Assembly: GCA_045636025.1 (NCBI GenBank)
Contig: JAZTWP010000052.1
Span: 31,875 to 95,874 of the forward strand
DNA from: UBA1081 sp045636025
GTDB lineage: Bacteria > Bacillota > Clostridia > Oscillospirales > Acutalibacteraceae
Reading direction: 5' to 3'
DNA length: 64,000 nucleotides
The translations under genes were made by a program, and so were the position numbers. Shown in pieces: positions 42,315 to 52,815 of this stretch (positions within the stretch are counted from its first letter, which is position 1; every line of letters begins with the position of its first letter). The notes under the pieces were generated by a model. It did no database searches. It saw only the letters and a program-made list of their open reading frames with translations, and was not told where the DNA came from.

Positions 42315-44147
42315 ATGAGTAATCAGAAAACAGTTAAAGAATCAACAAAAAAAGATACTGAAAAAATAAAACGTTACGGAAAAATTTCTAAAACCGTTAA
42401 ACATACATCTAAAAATCAGACAAAAAGCAAAAAGCAGACAGCTTTTCATTACCATAAAAAACAGCAGAAGGTTGTTCAGGAGAATTTTGAATCTCCCGTT
42501 AAAATTGCATTTCTCGGTGGACTTAATGAGGTAGGTAAAAACCTTACTGTTATTGAGTATAATAATGAAATCGTGATAATTGACTGCGGTCTTGCATTTC
42601 CCGATGCTTCAATGCCGGGCATAGACCTTGTTATTCCCGATTTTGCTTATCTTGAAAAAAATGCACAGAAAGTCAAGGGTATTTTTATTACTCACGGTCA
42701 TGAAGATCATATCGGCGGACTTTCATATCTTCTTAAGGTAGTTAATGCTCCCGTATATTCAACAAAACTCACACTCGGTCTTGTTGAGTATAAGCTCAGA
42801 GAGGCAAAAATGCTTGCTAATGTAAAGCTTAATCCCATCAAGCCTGATGATAAAATCAAGGTCGGCGGATTTGAAATTGAAGCAATTCATGTTAATCATT
42901 CAATTCCTGATGCACTTGCTTTTGCTGTAAGATGTAAGGAAGGCGTAATTCTTCATACAGGTGACTTCAAAATTGACAGCACACCCATTGATGGTGAGAT
43001 GATGAATCTCGCGCGTCTCGGTCAGCTGGGTAATGAAGGTGTACTGTGTCTTCTTTCTGACTCTACTAATGCTGAAAGAGGCGGTTATACAGAGAGTGAA
43101 AAGAAAGTTGGCGAGTCTTTTGAAAACCTCTTCAGAAAAGCAGGCTCAAGACGACTTATCGTTGCAACATTTGCATCAAATATTCACAGAGTTCAACAGA
43201 TTATCAATGTTGCAGCATCTCTCGGCAGAAAAGTTGCACTTTCAGGCAGAAGTCTTGAAAATGTGGTTGCAATCAGTAAAGAACTTGGCTATCTTAATGT
43301 GCCCGATGGTGTAATTATCGGTATTGAGGCTATAAGGCAGTACACTGACGAAGAACTTGTTATTATAACAACAGGCAGTCAGGGTGAACCAATGTCTGCT
43401 CTTACAAGAATGTCTATGTCGGATCACAGAAAAGTTTCGGTCGGTCCGAATGATTATGTCATTATTTCAGCAACCCCTATTCCGGGTAACGAAAAGACTG
43501 TAGGTAAAGTTGTAAATGAGCTTATGAAACTTGGTGCTAACGTTGTTTATGAGCGTATGTATGAAGTTCATGTTTCAGGTCATGCATGTCAGGAAGAACT
43601 GAAGCTTGTGCTCGGTCTTGTAAAACCCAGATTTTTCATTCCCGCTCATGGTGAGCAGAAACACCTTAGAAAACATGCTATGCTCGGAGAAGCAATGGGT
43701 GTCAACCCCGATAATATTATCATTGCGGCAAACGGAACTGAGATTTCTTTCCATTCAGAGAAGAAATTTACAGTAAGTGATGTTCCTGCAGGCAACGTAT
43801 TTGTTGACGGTTATGGTGTCGGTGATGTTGGAAGTCTTGTGCTCAGAGAGAGAAAACTCCTTTCCGAAGACGGTGTAATTGTCGTTTCTGCTGTTCTTGA
43901 CTCCGCAACAGGATATAATCTCTGTGCTCCTGAAATTCATTCAAGAGGATTTGTTTTTGTTAAGGAATCTTCTGAATTGTTTACTGAAGCAGAGCAGATT
44001 GTTGTAAGAATTCTTGACAAATATGCTGATTCTCGCAAACGTGATATAAATGCACTCAAAGGCAAAATCAAGGACGAAGTTCTTCGTTTTATGTATGAAA
44101 AAACAAAACGTAGTCCCGTTGTTATTCCCGTTATACAGGAGATTTAA
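42315..44147 (+). CDS. rnj: Ribonuclease J
   Basis: Beta-CASP metallo-beta-lactamase ribonuclease with 5'-exo and endonuclease activities, the main Gram-positive mRNA decay enzyme. Seen are FLGGLNEVGKNLTVIEY, ITHGHEDHIGG (zinc site, ~residue 126-135), HTGDFKID, LLSDSTNAERGG, TTGSQGEPMSAL and VSGHACQEELKL. The 610 residues include a ~55-residue lysine-rich N-terminal extension (KKDTEKIKRYGKISKTVK...), not part of the catalytic core and possibly RNA-binding. AAAGGAG site at the ATG. Confidence 0.95.
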   Translation: MSNQKTVKESTKKDTEKIKRYGKISKTVKHTSKNQTKSKKQTAFHYHKKQQKVVQENFESPVKIAFLGGLNEVGKNLTVIEYNNEIVIIDCGLAFPDASMPGIDLVIPDFAYLEKNAQKVKGIFITHGHEDHIGGLSYLLKVVNAPVYSTKLTLGLVEYKLREAKMLANVKLNPIKPDDKIKVGGFEIEAIHVNHSIPDALAFAVRCKEGVILHTGDFKIDSTPIDGEMMNLARLGQLGNEGVLCLLSDSTNAERGGYTESEKKVGESFENLFRKAGSRRLIVATFASNIHRVQQIINVAASLGRKVALSGRSLENVVAISKELGYLNVPDGVIIGIEAIRQYTDEELVIITTGSQGEPMSALTRMSMSDHRKVSVGPNDYVIISATPIPGNEKTVGKVVNELMKLGANVVYERMYEVHVSGHACQEELKLVLGLVKPRFFIPAHGEQKHLRKHAMLGEAMGVNPDNIIIAANGTEISFHSEKKFTVSDVPAGNVFVDGYGVGDVGSLVLRERKLLSEDGVIVVSAVLDSATGYNLCAPEIHSRGFVFVKESSELFTEAEQIVVRILDKYADSRKRDINALKGKIKDEVLRFMYEKTKRSPVVIPVIQEI

Positions 44148-44174
44148 TGTTTTATCTGTGAAAGGATAAATGAT

Positions 44175-46163
44175 ATGAGGTTAAAAGCGTTTTTCAAAGC
44201 TAATCCGATGTTTCCGGTTGTGATTCTTTTCACAATTCTTGTTTCTTTTACATCTTTATATCTTAAACAGTACTGGATTGCAAGTGTTGAACTTGTGCTT
44301 GGTGTTATTCTTGCTGTAATTGTCTATGTGTCTGAGAGAAAAACATTCAGAGATATTGTACGGTCTGTAAAAATCATCAATTCTCATCTTGACTCGTCAA
44401 CACGAGATGATATAACTGCAATCCCGTTTCCGGTTATTATCTGTTCAGCTACAGGTAATATAGTTTGGTATAATGAGTTTTTTGAAAGAGATATAGTAGG
44501 AAATTCAGGACTTACAAAAAAACAGATTGCCAATTTTATTCCTGAGAAAAAGCTTAATGAAAGCTTTGAAAAGGGTAGTTTCAATGCTTCCTATGACGGC
44601 AAAAGATACACTGTATATATATCAAAACTTCCTGTTAATGAAGAAGCTGAATTTGTATTGTATTTTGTAGATGATACATATTACAAAAACATTGCAGACA
44701 AATATGAAGACAGTCGACCAGTTGTTATTATCGCATCAGTTGATGCAATGGAAGAAGTTTCATCACGTATTTCACAGAATCAGTTTTCAACATTGCTCAG
44801 CGATGTTGAGAGAATGGTGATTTCCTGGTTTACACAGTATAAATGTGTACTCAGAAAAATCGCAGACGGCAGATTTTTTATAGTTGCCGAAAAGAAAATT
44901 TATGATCAGATGAAGAGTAAGGATTTTGATATCCTTGATAATGTCAGAAATCATAAAATTGAAGGTGTAAGTGCAGGATTTACTCTTTCAATGGGTATTG
45001 CTACCGGCAATGAATTCCTCGCTTGTGAAGAACTTGCAAGAAAGTCACTTGATATGGCAAAGGGCAGAGGCGGAGATCAGGTTGTTATTAACGATAATAA
45101 TAACTATGAATTCTTCGGCGGTGTTGCAACAGGTGTTGAAAACCGTAATCAGGTGCAAGCCCGTATATATGCGAGTGCTTTTGAAGAACTTGTGCGCCAT
45201 TCATCACAAGTATTGGTTATGGGCCATAAAAATTCAGACCTTGATGCTCTCGGAAGCGCTATCGGTGTATACGAAGCTGTTAAAGCTCTTGGTATAAATG
45301 TCCGCATAGTTGTTGATGAAAAAACAACTATGGCAAAACAGCTCATTGATTTTTATAATAATGTAAATCAAGATACTTGTTTCATAAATTCTGCAAGAGT
45401 TCTCAGTGAACTTGATTCTGAAACTTTGGTGGTTGTCACCGATGTTATGCGTCCAGGTTTTACAGAGGCGCCCGAGCTTGTTGAAATGGCTCAGAAGAAA
45501 GTTGTTATCGATCATCACAGAATGTCTATTGATTATATGTCTGATGCGTTATTGCTGTTCCATGAACCTAATTCTTCATCAGCAAGTGAAATGGTAACAG
45601 AGCTTATCAAATATATGCCTTCAAAACCGCAGATTTCAAAGTATGCTGCCGAAGCGTTGCTTGCAGGTATTTATCTTGATACAAAGAATTTTACTCTCAG
45701 AACTGGTGTCAGAACTTTTGAAGCAGCAGCATCACTCCGTGATTACGGAGCTGATACAATTTCTGTAAGAAAGCTTTTTGCTGCTTCATCAGATGAAAAT
45801 ATACTTGTAAGCAAGATTGTAAATAATGCAGAAATCAGAGGGAATTTTGCTTTTGCAAAAACTTCTCAGAATGATCAGAATGTCAGATTGATTGCTGCAA
45901 AAGCTGCTGACGAATTGCTTAATATTGAACATGTTGATGCCTCTTTTGTAATTTTCCCGGCAAATGAAACAGATATTTCGATATCTGCAAGGTCTTACGG
46001 AAGAGTCAATGTTCAGGTGATTATGGAAAAATTGGGCGGTGGCGGTCACCAGACAATGGCTGCTGCACAAATTAAAAATACAACTATTGAAAATGTAGAA
46101 CATTTATTGGGTAATGTGATTTTTGATTTCTGTAATAAAAAATCCGCCCAGAAGAATAGCTAA
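44175..46163 (+). CDS. gdpP: Cyclic-di-AMP phosphodiesterase GdpP
   Basis: Membrane DHH-DHHA1 phosphodiesterase that hydrolyses c-di-AMP. Two N-terminal membrane helices (about residues 13-52), a PAS-like region, a degenerate GGDEF domain (~170-300), then DHH motifs MGHKNSDLDALGS (~350), VVTDVMRPG, VIDHHRMS (~445) and the DHHA1 motif GGGGHQTMAA (~620). The layout and length (662) match the Bacillus enzyme. It lies between rnj and rplI in the common Firmicutes order. Confidence 0.95.
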   Translation: MRLKAFFKANPMFPVVILFTILVSFTSLYLKQYWIASVELVLGVILAVIVYVSERKTFRDIVRSVKIINSHLDSSTRDDITAIPFPVIICSATGNIVWYNEFFERDIVGNSGLTKKQIANFIPEKKLNESFEKGSFNASYDGKRYTVYISKLPVNEEAEFVLYFVDDTYYKNIADKYEDSRPVVIIASVDAMEEVSSRISQNQFSTLLSDVERMVISWFTQYKCVLRKIADGRFFIVAEKKIYDQMKSKDFDILDNVRNHKIEGVSAGFTLSMGIATGNEFLACEELARKSLDMAKGRGGDQVVINDNNNYEFFGGVATGVENRNQVQARIYASAFEELVRHSSQVLVMGHKNSDLDALGSAIGVYEAVKALGINVRIVVDEKTTMAKQLIDFYNNVNQDTCFINSARVLSELDSETLVVVTDVMRPGFTEAPELVEMAQKKVVIDHHRMSIDYMSDALLLFHEPNSSSASEMVTELIKYMPSKPQISKYAAEALLAGIYLDTKNFTLRTGVRTFEAAASLRDYGADTISVRKLFAASSDENILVSKIVNNAEIRGNFAFAKTSQNDQNVRLIAAKAADELLNIEHVDASFVIFPANETDISISARSYGRVNVQVIMEKLGGGGHQTMAAAQIKNTTIENVEHLLGNVIFDFCNKKSAQKNS

Positions 46164-46178
46164 AGGAGGATAACCGCA

Positions 46179-46619
46179 ATGGAGGTTATTTTGAATCAGG
46201 ACGTTAAGGCCCTTGGTAAAAAGGGTGAAAAAGTTACAGTTGCAGAAGGTTATGCAAGAAATTTCCTTTTCCCACGGAAACTTGCTGTTGAAGTTTCCGC
46301 TCAGACAATAACAGAGCTTAAAAACAGAGAATCATCAAACCAGCATAAGATTGATACAGATATTGCAAATGCAAAGGCTGCAGCAGCAAAGCTTAACGGT
46401 AAGGAACTCAAGATTGTTGCTAAGGCAGGTGCAAACGGCAAACTTTTCGGTTCTGTTACTTCAAAAGAAGTTGCTGCTGAAATAAAGAAACAGCTCGGTG
46501 TTGATATCGATAAAAGAAAGATTACAATGTCAGATATCAAGAGTTTCGGTTCAGCTCAGGCTGAAGTAAAGCTCTACCAGGGTATTTCAGCAAAAGTTAC
46601 AGTTGTTGTAGGTGAATAA
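46179..46619 (+). CDS. rplI: 50S ribosomal protein L9
   Basis: 146-residue L9: MEVILNQDVKALGKKGEKVTVAEGYARNFLFPRKLA is the diagnostic N-terminal domain, followed by the long central helix and the C-terminal domain (GKLFGSVTSKEVAAEIKKQ). A consensus AAAGGAGG site precedes the ATG. Confidence 0.97.
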   Translation: MEVILNQDVKALGKKGEKVTVAEGYARNFLFPRKLAVEVSAQTITELKNRESSNQHKIDTDIANAKAAAAKLNGKELKIVAKAGANGKLFGSVTSKEVAAEIKKQLGVDIDKRKITMSDIKSFGSAQAEVKLYQGISAKVTVVVGE

Positions 46620-46622
46620 GTA

Positions 46623-48005
46623 ATGGCTAACGAAAATAATACATTTACAGCAGATAACGCTACATTGCCCTTCAGTCTTGAGGCTGAACAGGCAGTGCTC
46701 GGTTCGGTTCTTCTTGACCCGTCCTGCCTTTCTGTTGTCACAATGATATTAAAGCCTGAATATTTTTATCTGCCTCAGCATAAATCGATTTTCACAACAA
46801 TTCTTGCTCTTGATGCGTCAAGCGGCGGCAAAATTGACCCGTTGCTTGTTCTTGACACTCTGAGGAAAGACAAAACATTCAATGATGAATCAGGTAAGAC
46901 ATATCTTTTGCAGTTGTCAAAAGTTGTTCCCTCGACAGCAAATGTTGAATCTTATGCTAAGATCGTCAGAGAAAAGTTTTATGTACGTTCTCTTATTAAT
47001 GTTGCGTCAGACATCAAAGACAAGGCTACTGATTCTGAACAGACTGCAGATGAACTGCTTGATATGGCCGAACAGCGTATATATGATATCCGTCAGGGTA
47101 AAACGCTTTCTGGACCTGCCAAGATAAGTGATGTCATTTCAACTGTATATCAGAATCTGTATGAACTTTCATTGCTTGATAAAAATGAGTATGCAGGTTT
47201 TAATACGGGATTTCCCGATCTTGATAAAAAAATCACAGGTCTCAACCGTTCTGACCTTGTTATCGTAGGTGCCCGTCCTGCTATGGGTAAAACAAGTTTT
47301 GCACTTAACCTGGCAAGAAATGTAGCTGTTTATGCAAAAAAACGTGTGTTGTTTTTCTCTTTGGAAATGTCAAAGGAGCAGCTTGCACAGCGTGTTCTTT
47401 CAACAGAAGCACGTGTGCAGAGTACAAAGTTCAGAACAGGTAATCTTTCACCTGATGAGTGGCAGAGAATTGCCGAAGCTAGTGTATTCCTTTCTGATGT
47501 GGAACTATTTTTTGACGATACTGCAAATATTACTGTTCCTGAAATGAAAGCAAGAGCAAGGCAGGTTAAAAATGTTGATTGTATCATCATTGACTACCTT
47601 CAGCTTATGTCTTCAAGTAAAAAGACAGATAACCGAGTTCAGGAAGTGTCAGAAATCACACGAAGCCTCAAAATGATGGCAAAGGATCTTAACATTCCTG
47701 TTGTTACATGTGCTCAGCTTGCCAGAAGAACCGATACTGATAAAGGTCGCAGCCACAGACCACAGATGTCTGACCTTCGAGAATCAGGTTCAATTGAGCA
47801 GGACGCAGATATTATCCTTATGCTTTACAGAGAAGATTACTATAAAAATGCCGGTGATACACCGCCGGAAGATATAAAAGTTGATGAAGCAGAACTCATT
47901 ATTGCAAAGAACAGACACGGTCCCACGGAAACTGTGCCTCTTGCATGGAACCCTGACTTCACTCAGTATACTTGCAGAGAATTCAGACGTGATGAAGAGA
48001 ATTGA
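46623..48005 (+). CDS. dnaB: Replicative DNA helicase DnaB
   Basis: Hexameric replicative helicase. N-terminal primase-interaction domain (PFSLEAEQAVLGSVLLDP), then the RecA-like ATPase with Walker A VGARPAMGKTSFALN (~residue 216), Walker B CIIIDYLQLM, and LSDLRESGSIEQDADII-type SDLRESGSIEQDAD. 460 residues, full length, no intein. It begins three bases after rplI ends. Confidence 0.97.
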   Translation: MANENNTFTADNATLPFSLEAEQAVLGSVLLDPSCLSVVTMILKPEYFYLPQHKSIFTTILALDASSGGKIDPLLVLDTLRKDKTFNDESGKTYLLQLSKVVPSTANVESYAKIVREKFYVRSLINVASDIKDKATDSEQTADELLDMAEQRIYDIRQGKTLSGPAKISDVISTVYQNLYELSLLDKNEYAGFNTGFPDLDKKITGLNRSDLVIVGARPAMGKTSFALNLARNVAVYAKKRVLFFSLEMSKEQLAQRVLSTEARVQSTKFRTGNLSPDEWQRIAEASVFLSDVELFFDDTANITVPEMKARARQVKNVDCIIIDYLQLMSSSKKTDNRVQEVSEITRSLKMMAKDLNIPVVTCAQLARRTDTDKGRSHRPQMSDLRESGSIEQDADIILMLYREDYYKNAGDTPPEDIKVDEAELIIAKNRHGPTETVPLAWNPDFTQYTCREFRRDEEN

Positions 48006-49344
48006 GAATAAAATTTTTTCTACACTGAATAAAAACAACATGTTAAGTCCGCTTGATACTGTAGTTGTAGCAGTATCGGGTGGTGCTGATTCAATGTGTC
48101 TGTTGCATTTTTTCAATAAATTTTCAAGTTTATTGAATATAAATATTATCTGTGCACATGTAAATCATGGAATCCGTGGTGAAGAAGCATTTCGTGATGA
48201 AAAATTTGTTTCTTCATTTTGTAAAGAACATAATATTCAATATGAATCAGCATTTTATGATGTACCTGCAATTGCTGCAGAATGCCGTGAAAGTATTGAA
48301 GAGTGCGGCAGAAGATCACGTTATGAATTTTTCAATTCATTTGGTGAAAATATTAAGATTGCAACTGCGCATAATCTTAATGATTCTGCTGAAACATTTA
48401 TTTTCAATCTTGCAAGAGGAACGGGCCTTAAAGGATTGCTCGGTATTCCTGCAGTGCGTGATAATATAATCAGGCCCTTGTCTGAGTGCACAAGAGAAGA
48501 AATTGAAAATTATCTTCTTGAAGAGAATGTAAGTTTTGTTACAGACAGTACAAACCTTTCAGATGAATATGCACGCAATAAAGTTCGTCATAGTGTAATT
48601 CCTGTGCTCACTGAGCTTAACAGCGGATTTTTCGGGGTTTTTCGTCAGTGTCTTGAAAAGTTGTCATCTGCAGAAAAGTATCTTTCAGATATAACTGTAA
48701 GTGCATTTGGATCTGCTAAGGAAAATGAAAAATTTTCAATTTCTGAGCTTAAACAAATTGATAGTTTTATTGCAAAACGTGTTATAAAGCTCATTGCTGA
48801 ATATTTTGGCGGTAAAAATATTGAAAGCCGTCATATTTTTCTTATTGAATCATTGCTTTATTCTGCAGGTGCAGTTAATCTACCCGGCAATATCAAGATT
48901 GTTTCAGACGGAAATTATCTCTTCAGAGAAGAAAAAAAAGCAGAAATTGTCATAAATGAATGCTTTGAATCGTCTGTAAAAAAATATCAGTTTCCCGGTT
49001 GCACGATTAATGTCGATTCTATTGACAATGATATATTAAAAAAATATAATGTTAAAGAATTGTCTGAAAATGGATATGCTGATGCAGAAAAATTCACCGA
49101 TGCAGTATTCAGAACACGAAAACCTGGTGACAGATTTCGTTTTCCTTTTGCACAGCATTCAAAATCTTTGAAAAATCTGTATAAAGAGAAGAATATTTCA
49201 CCTGATGACAGATGGGGGATACCTCTTATTGCAGATAACGAGGATATTCTGTGGATTTACGGTGCAGGCATTTCGGATAAGGCTAAAATTACAGAAAAAA
49301 CCAAAAGCATTATAAAACTGGATGTTATTATTAAAAATGATTGA
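47992..49344 (+). CDS. tilS: tRNA(Ile) lysidine synthetase TilS
   Basis: ATP-dependent enzyme converting C34 of tRNA-Ile(CAU) to lysidine. The PP-loop VVAVSGGADSMCLLHF is near the N-terminus, then AHVNHGIRGEEAFRDE, TAHNLNDSAETFIFNLARGTGLKGL and a C-terminal TilS domain (FRTRKPGDRFRFPF). The ATG beginning MKRIENKIF overlaps the end of dnaB by 14 bases; longer in-frame starts fall deep inside dnaB and are not credible. Confidence 0.94.
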   Translation: MKRIENKIFSTLNKNNMLSPLDTVVVAVSGGADSMCLLHFFNKFSSLLNINIICAHVNHGIRGEEAFRDEKFVSSFCKEHNIQYESAFYDVPAIAAECRESIEECGRRSRYEFFNSFGENIKIATAHNLNDSAETFIFNLARGTGLKGLLGIPAVRDNIIRPLSECTREEIENYLLEENVSFVTDSTNLSDEYARNKVRHSVIPVLTELNSGFFGVFRQCLEKLSSAEKYLSDITVSAFGSAKENEKFSISELKQIDSFIAKRVIKLIAEYFGGKNIESRHIFLIESLLYSAGAVNLPGNIKIVSDGNYLFREEKKAEIVINECFESSVKKYQFPGCTINVDSIDNDILKKYNVKELSENGYADAEKFTDAVFRTRKPGDRFRFPFAQHSKSLKNLYKEKNISPDDRWGIPLIADNEDILWIYGAGISDKAKITEKTKSIIKLDVIIKND

Positions 49345-49431
49345 TGTCCTGAGAATAGATATGTTCTTTTGCAGAAAACTAATGATTGAACGTATGGTGC
49401 TTTTGTTGAATTATAAGGAGAGAATATTAAA

Positions 49432-51348
49432 TTGAATAAGAACGGTAAGAAAATATTTTCATACCTTCCGTATCTGTTGATTCCTCTGATGCTTATAGCA
49501 TCATTTTGGATGTTTTCAGGCGGAACAAAAGAATCAGATAAAAAAGAGTATTATGAGATTGTTCAGCTGTTTGAAGATGACAAGATTGCTGAATATGAAC
49601 TCAATCTCAGCAGTGGTGCACTTCAGTACAAACTGAAAGGTGATGAAAAGAATACTGCTGAAAAATATACTGTTCCCAATGTATCATTGTTTGTTGATGA
49701 TGTTCATAATGTAGCTAAAGAAAATAACGTTAAGTATAATTACAGTGCAGGTAAAACAAATTCATGGATTTCAAGCATGATCCCGATGCTTGTTTCAGTT
49801 CTTGTGCTGGGCGGTATTATGTTCTTTATGCTCAGAAAGATGAGTTCATCTTTCAATAACGAAACAAACAAGACTCTCAGTTTCGGTAAAGCACGTGTAA
49901 AAGGTAAAGATGAGAATAATAAAAAGACTTTCGCTGATGTTGCAGGTGCGGATGAAGAAAAAGAAGAGCTTGCAGAACTTGTTGAGTTTTTACGCAATCC
50001 TCAGCGTTTTGGCGAACTCGGTGCAAGAATTCCCAAAGGTGTATTGCTTGTAGGCCCTCCGGGTACAGGTAAAACTCTTCTTGCAAAAGCAGTTGCAGGT
50101 GAAGCAGATGTGCCGTTCTTCTCAATTTCGGGTTCTGACTTTGTTGAAATGTATGTCGGTGTCGGTGCATCAAGAGTAAGAGATCTGTTCCAGCAGGCAA
50201 AAAAAGAATCCCCCTCTATTATATTTATTGATGAAATTGATGCTGTCGGCAGACACAGAGGCGCCGGTATGGGTGGCGGTCATGATGAACGTGAACAGAC
50301 ACTTAACCAGATGCTTGTTGAAATGGATGGTTTTGGCATCAACCAGGGTGTTATTGTCATTGCAGCTACAAACAGACCTGATATTCTTGACCCTGCGCTT
50401 CTCAGACCCGGCCGATTTGACAGACAGGTAACTGTCGGTTATCCCGATGTGAAGGGGAGGGAAGATATTCTTAGGGTTCATGCAAAAGGTAAACCTCTTG
50501 CTCCCGATGTTGAGCTTTCAAAGATTGCATTCCAGACTTCCGGATTCACAGGCGCAGATCTTGAAAATCTTCTTAATGAAGCAGCGCTGCTTGCAGCAAG
50601 AAAAGGTCTTCGTGCTATTACAATGACTGAAATTGAAGATGCAACTGTAAAGGTTATTGTAGGTACAGAAAAGCGTTCACACAAAATCAATGAGAAAGAT
50701 AAGAAAATTACAGCATATCACGAAGCTGGTCATGCTGTTGTCACATATTATCTTGAAACTCAGGATGTTGTCAGAGAGGTTTCTATTATTCCCAGAGGTA
50801 TGGCTGCAGGTTATACACTCCATATTCCTCAGGAAGATAAAATGCATCTTACAAAGAAAACAATGCTTGACAATATTGTTGTTCTTCTCGGTGGAAGAGT
50901 TGCAGAGTCAATTGTATTTGATGATATCACAACAGGTGCATCAAATGATATTGAGCGTGCATCTGAAACAGCAAGAAGTATGGTGACTAAATACGGTATG
51001 AGTGATGAACTCGGTCCTATTGCTTTCGGTACAGGTCATGATGAAGTATTCCTCGGCAGAGATTATTCAAATGTAAGAAATTATTCTGAAACAATTGCTT
51101 CAAAGATTGATGACATTGTGCGTAAGATTATAACTGATTCATATGACAGATGTCATAATATTCTTAAAGAACATTATGATCAGCTTGAAAAGGTAGCAAA
51201 ATATCTTATCAAACACGAAAAAATCGGTGAAAAAGATTTTGCCGATCTTATGGAAGGTAAACTTGAAGAGAATGAGATTTTGACAGAGGAAGTTGAATCT
51301 GTTGAAATTGTTGATGTTTCAGAAGCTGAAAAAGAATCTGAAGAATAA
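49432..51348 (+). CDS. ftsH: ATP-dependent zinc metalloprotease FtsH
   Basis: Membrane AAA+ protease. Two membrane helices (about residues 9-26 and 115-135) flank a small extracytoplasmic domain. The AAA module has GPPGTGKTLLAKA (~207), FIDEIDAVGRHRG and the second-region homology (ATNRPDILDPALLRPGRFDRQ). The zinc protease motif HEAGH is near residue 429. The start is TTG, supported by TAAGGAG 11 bases upstream. The C-terminus is acidic. Confidence 0.96.
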   Translation: MNKNGKKIFSYLPYLLIPLMLIASFWMFSGGTKESDKKEYYEIVQLFEDDKIAEYELNLSSGALQYKLKGDEKNTAEKYTVPNVSLFVDDVHNVAKENNVKYNYSAGKTNSWISSMIPMLVSVLVLGGIMFFMLRKMSSSFNNETNKTLSFGKARVKGKDENNKKTFADVAGADEEKEELAELVEFLRNPQRFGELGARIPKGVLLVGPPGTGKTLLAKAVAGEADVPFFSISGSDFVEMYVGVGASRVRDLFQQAKKESPSIIFIDEIDAVGRHRGAGMGGGHDEREQTLNQMLVEMDGFGINQGVIVIAATNRPDILDPALLRPGRFDRQVTVGYPDVKGREDILRVHAKGKPLAPDVELSKIAFQTSGFTGADLENLLNEAALLAARKGLRAITMTEIEDATVKVIVGTEKRSHKINEKDKKITAYHEAGHAVVTYYLETQDVVREVSIIPRGMAAGYTLHIPQEDKMHLTKKTMLDNIVVLLGGRVAESIVFDDITTGASNDIERASETARSMVTKYGMSDELGPIAFGTGHDEVFLGRDYSNVRNYSETIASKIDDIVRKIITDSYDRCHNILKEHYDQLEKVAKYLIKHEKIGEKDFADLMEGKLEENEILTEEVESVEIVDVSEAEKESEE

Positions 51349-51353
51349 TATTG

Positions 51354-51382
51354 AAAAGGTAGCGCTTTGTGTGCTGCCTTTT
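51354..51382 (+). terminator. Hairpin after ftsH
   Basis: Ten-base stem AAAAGGTAGC (51354-51363)/GCTGCCTTTT (51373-51382) with one wobble. The T run is contained in the stem, so strength is uncertain. Confidence 0.6.
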
Positions 51383-51441
51383 CGGAGTTTGAAGGGAGTC
51401 GGAATCTTTGCCTCGGATTGCAGGATTTCCCGGTTTTGCTT

Positions 51442-52812
51442 ATGAATAAAAAACAAAAAGCGCAATCTATATTCAAATTTCTATACTCGGCAATTATAGT
51501 TGCGATTCAGACAACAGCATTTTATTATGTTTTGTTTTTCGGTTATAACAAAGTACTTGAAGCGCCCCTTGATTCAGGCGGATATCTGATGGTTGTTCTC
51601 TATTGTGCAGGACTTATCGGTTTGTTCAAAATTTTAGGTGCTTTGAAAGTTGGTTATAACAGACAATTTAATATAATACTTTCTCATATTATCAGTATAT
51701 GTATGCTTAATGTGTTGATCTATCTTCAGTTGAGTCTTGTGCACAGAGCATTTCTTCCTATTTATTACATAATGATAATGACAATTTTCCAGATAATTAT
51801 AAGTATTTTCTGGACAATAATTGTTTTTATCCTCAATAAGAAATATTCAACAGTGAAAAATCTGCTTGTTGTTTACGGTGATAAAAAAGCAGAAGCTCTT
51901 GTATATAAAATTCTTGAGCGTGAAGACCAGTACAGGATTGTTGAAACAATCCAATATGTTGCAGCTTCACCGTTTTCTTATGATAACTTTGAAGAAGTCA
52001 AAGAGTGCATACTCAAGTATAAACATGTAATTATCTGCCGTCTTGAAAGCAGTGTCAGAAATGATCTTCTTAAATTCTGTTATGAGAATGATATAGAGGT
52101 TTATCTTCCTCCCAGAATCTCAGATATTATTGTAAGGGGAGCTAAAGAGCTTGAGCAGTTTGATTCGCCACTTATAATCTGCAAAAACTGCTCTCTTACT
52201 GATGGGCAGAAATTTGCTAAACGTGCATTTGATATTTTTGCATCTATGGTTGGCATTGTTCTCAGTTCACCGATAATGCTTCTTATTGCGGCAGCTATAA
52301 AGTTATATGATGGCGGTCCTGTTATTTTTAAGCAGAAGCGAGTTACTGAGAATGAAAAGGTTTTTGATATATACAAATTCAGAAGTATGATTATTGATGC
52401 AGAAAAAGATAATCGTGTTATACCTGCAACAGATGATGATCCTCGAATTACTCCTATAGGCAAGATTATCAGAAAACTCAGATTTGATGAATTACCGCAA
52501 TTGTTCAATATCCTCAAGGGTGAAATGTCTGTTGTAGGTCCCAGACCGGAAAGAGTAGAGCATCACGAATCGTATACCCAACAGATTCCTGAATTCCCGT
52601 TCAGAACAAAAGTTAAAGCAGGGCTCACAGGTTATGCCCAAGTTATGGGTAAGTACAATACAACACCTTATGACAAGCTTCAGCTCGATTTGATTTATAT
52701 TCAGCGTTTTTCCTTCTTACTTGATTTCAGACTTATTCTTCTCACTGTTAAGATAATGTTTATTAAAGAAAGCACAGAGGGATTTGAAAAAACCAACAAA
52801 GAAGGAGAATGA
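51442..52812 (+). CDS. Polyprenyl glycosylphosphotransferase (bacterial sugar transferase family)
   Basis: Membrane enzyme that starts a polysaccharide repeat by moving a sugar-1-phosphate onto undecaprenyl phosphate. Four or so N-terminal helices, a central CoA-binding-like fold, then the catalytic bacterial sugar transferase domain: KRAFDIFASMVGIVLSSPI, DGGPVIFKQKRV, YKFRSM, LRFDELPQLFNILKGEMSVVGPRPE and VKAGLTGYAQV. No other polysaccharide genes lie nearby. The ATG shown has only a distant AGGA (about 18 bases upstream); in-frame starts further upstream are possible but would fall in the preceding hairpin. Confidence 0.87.
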   Translation: MNKKQKAQSIFKFLYSAIIVAIQTTAFYYVLFFGYNKVLEAPLDSGGYLMVVLYCAGLIGLFKILGALKVGYNRQFNIILSHIISICMLNVLIYLQLSLVHRAFLPIYYIMIMTIFQIIISIFWTIIVFILNKKYSTVKNLLVVYGDKKAEALVYKILEREDQYRIVETIQYVAASPFSYDNFEEVKECILKYKHVIICRLESSVRNDLLKFCYENDIEVYLPPRISDIIVRGAKELEQFDSPLIICKNCSLTDGQKFAKRAFDIFASMVGIVLSSPIMLLIAAAIKLYDGGPVIFKQKRVTENEKVFDIYKFRSMIIDAEKDNRVIPATDDDPRITPIGKIIRKLRFDELPQLFNILKGEMSVVGPRPERVEHHESYTQQIPEFPFRTKVKAGLTGYAQVMGKYNTTPYDKLQLDLIYIQRFSFLLDFRLILLTVKIMFIKESTEGFEKTNKEGE

Positions 52813-52815
52813 AAA

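Noticed and set aside
49877..50200. 107-codon minus-strand frame in ftsH
   Set aside because: Antisense to the AAA+ core; histidine/leucine-rich composition typical of shadows.
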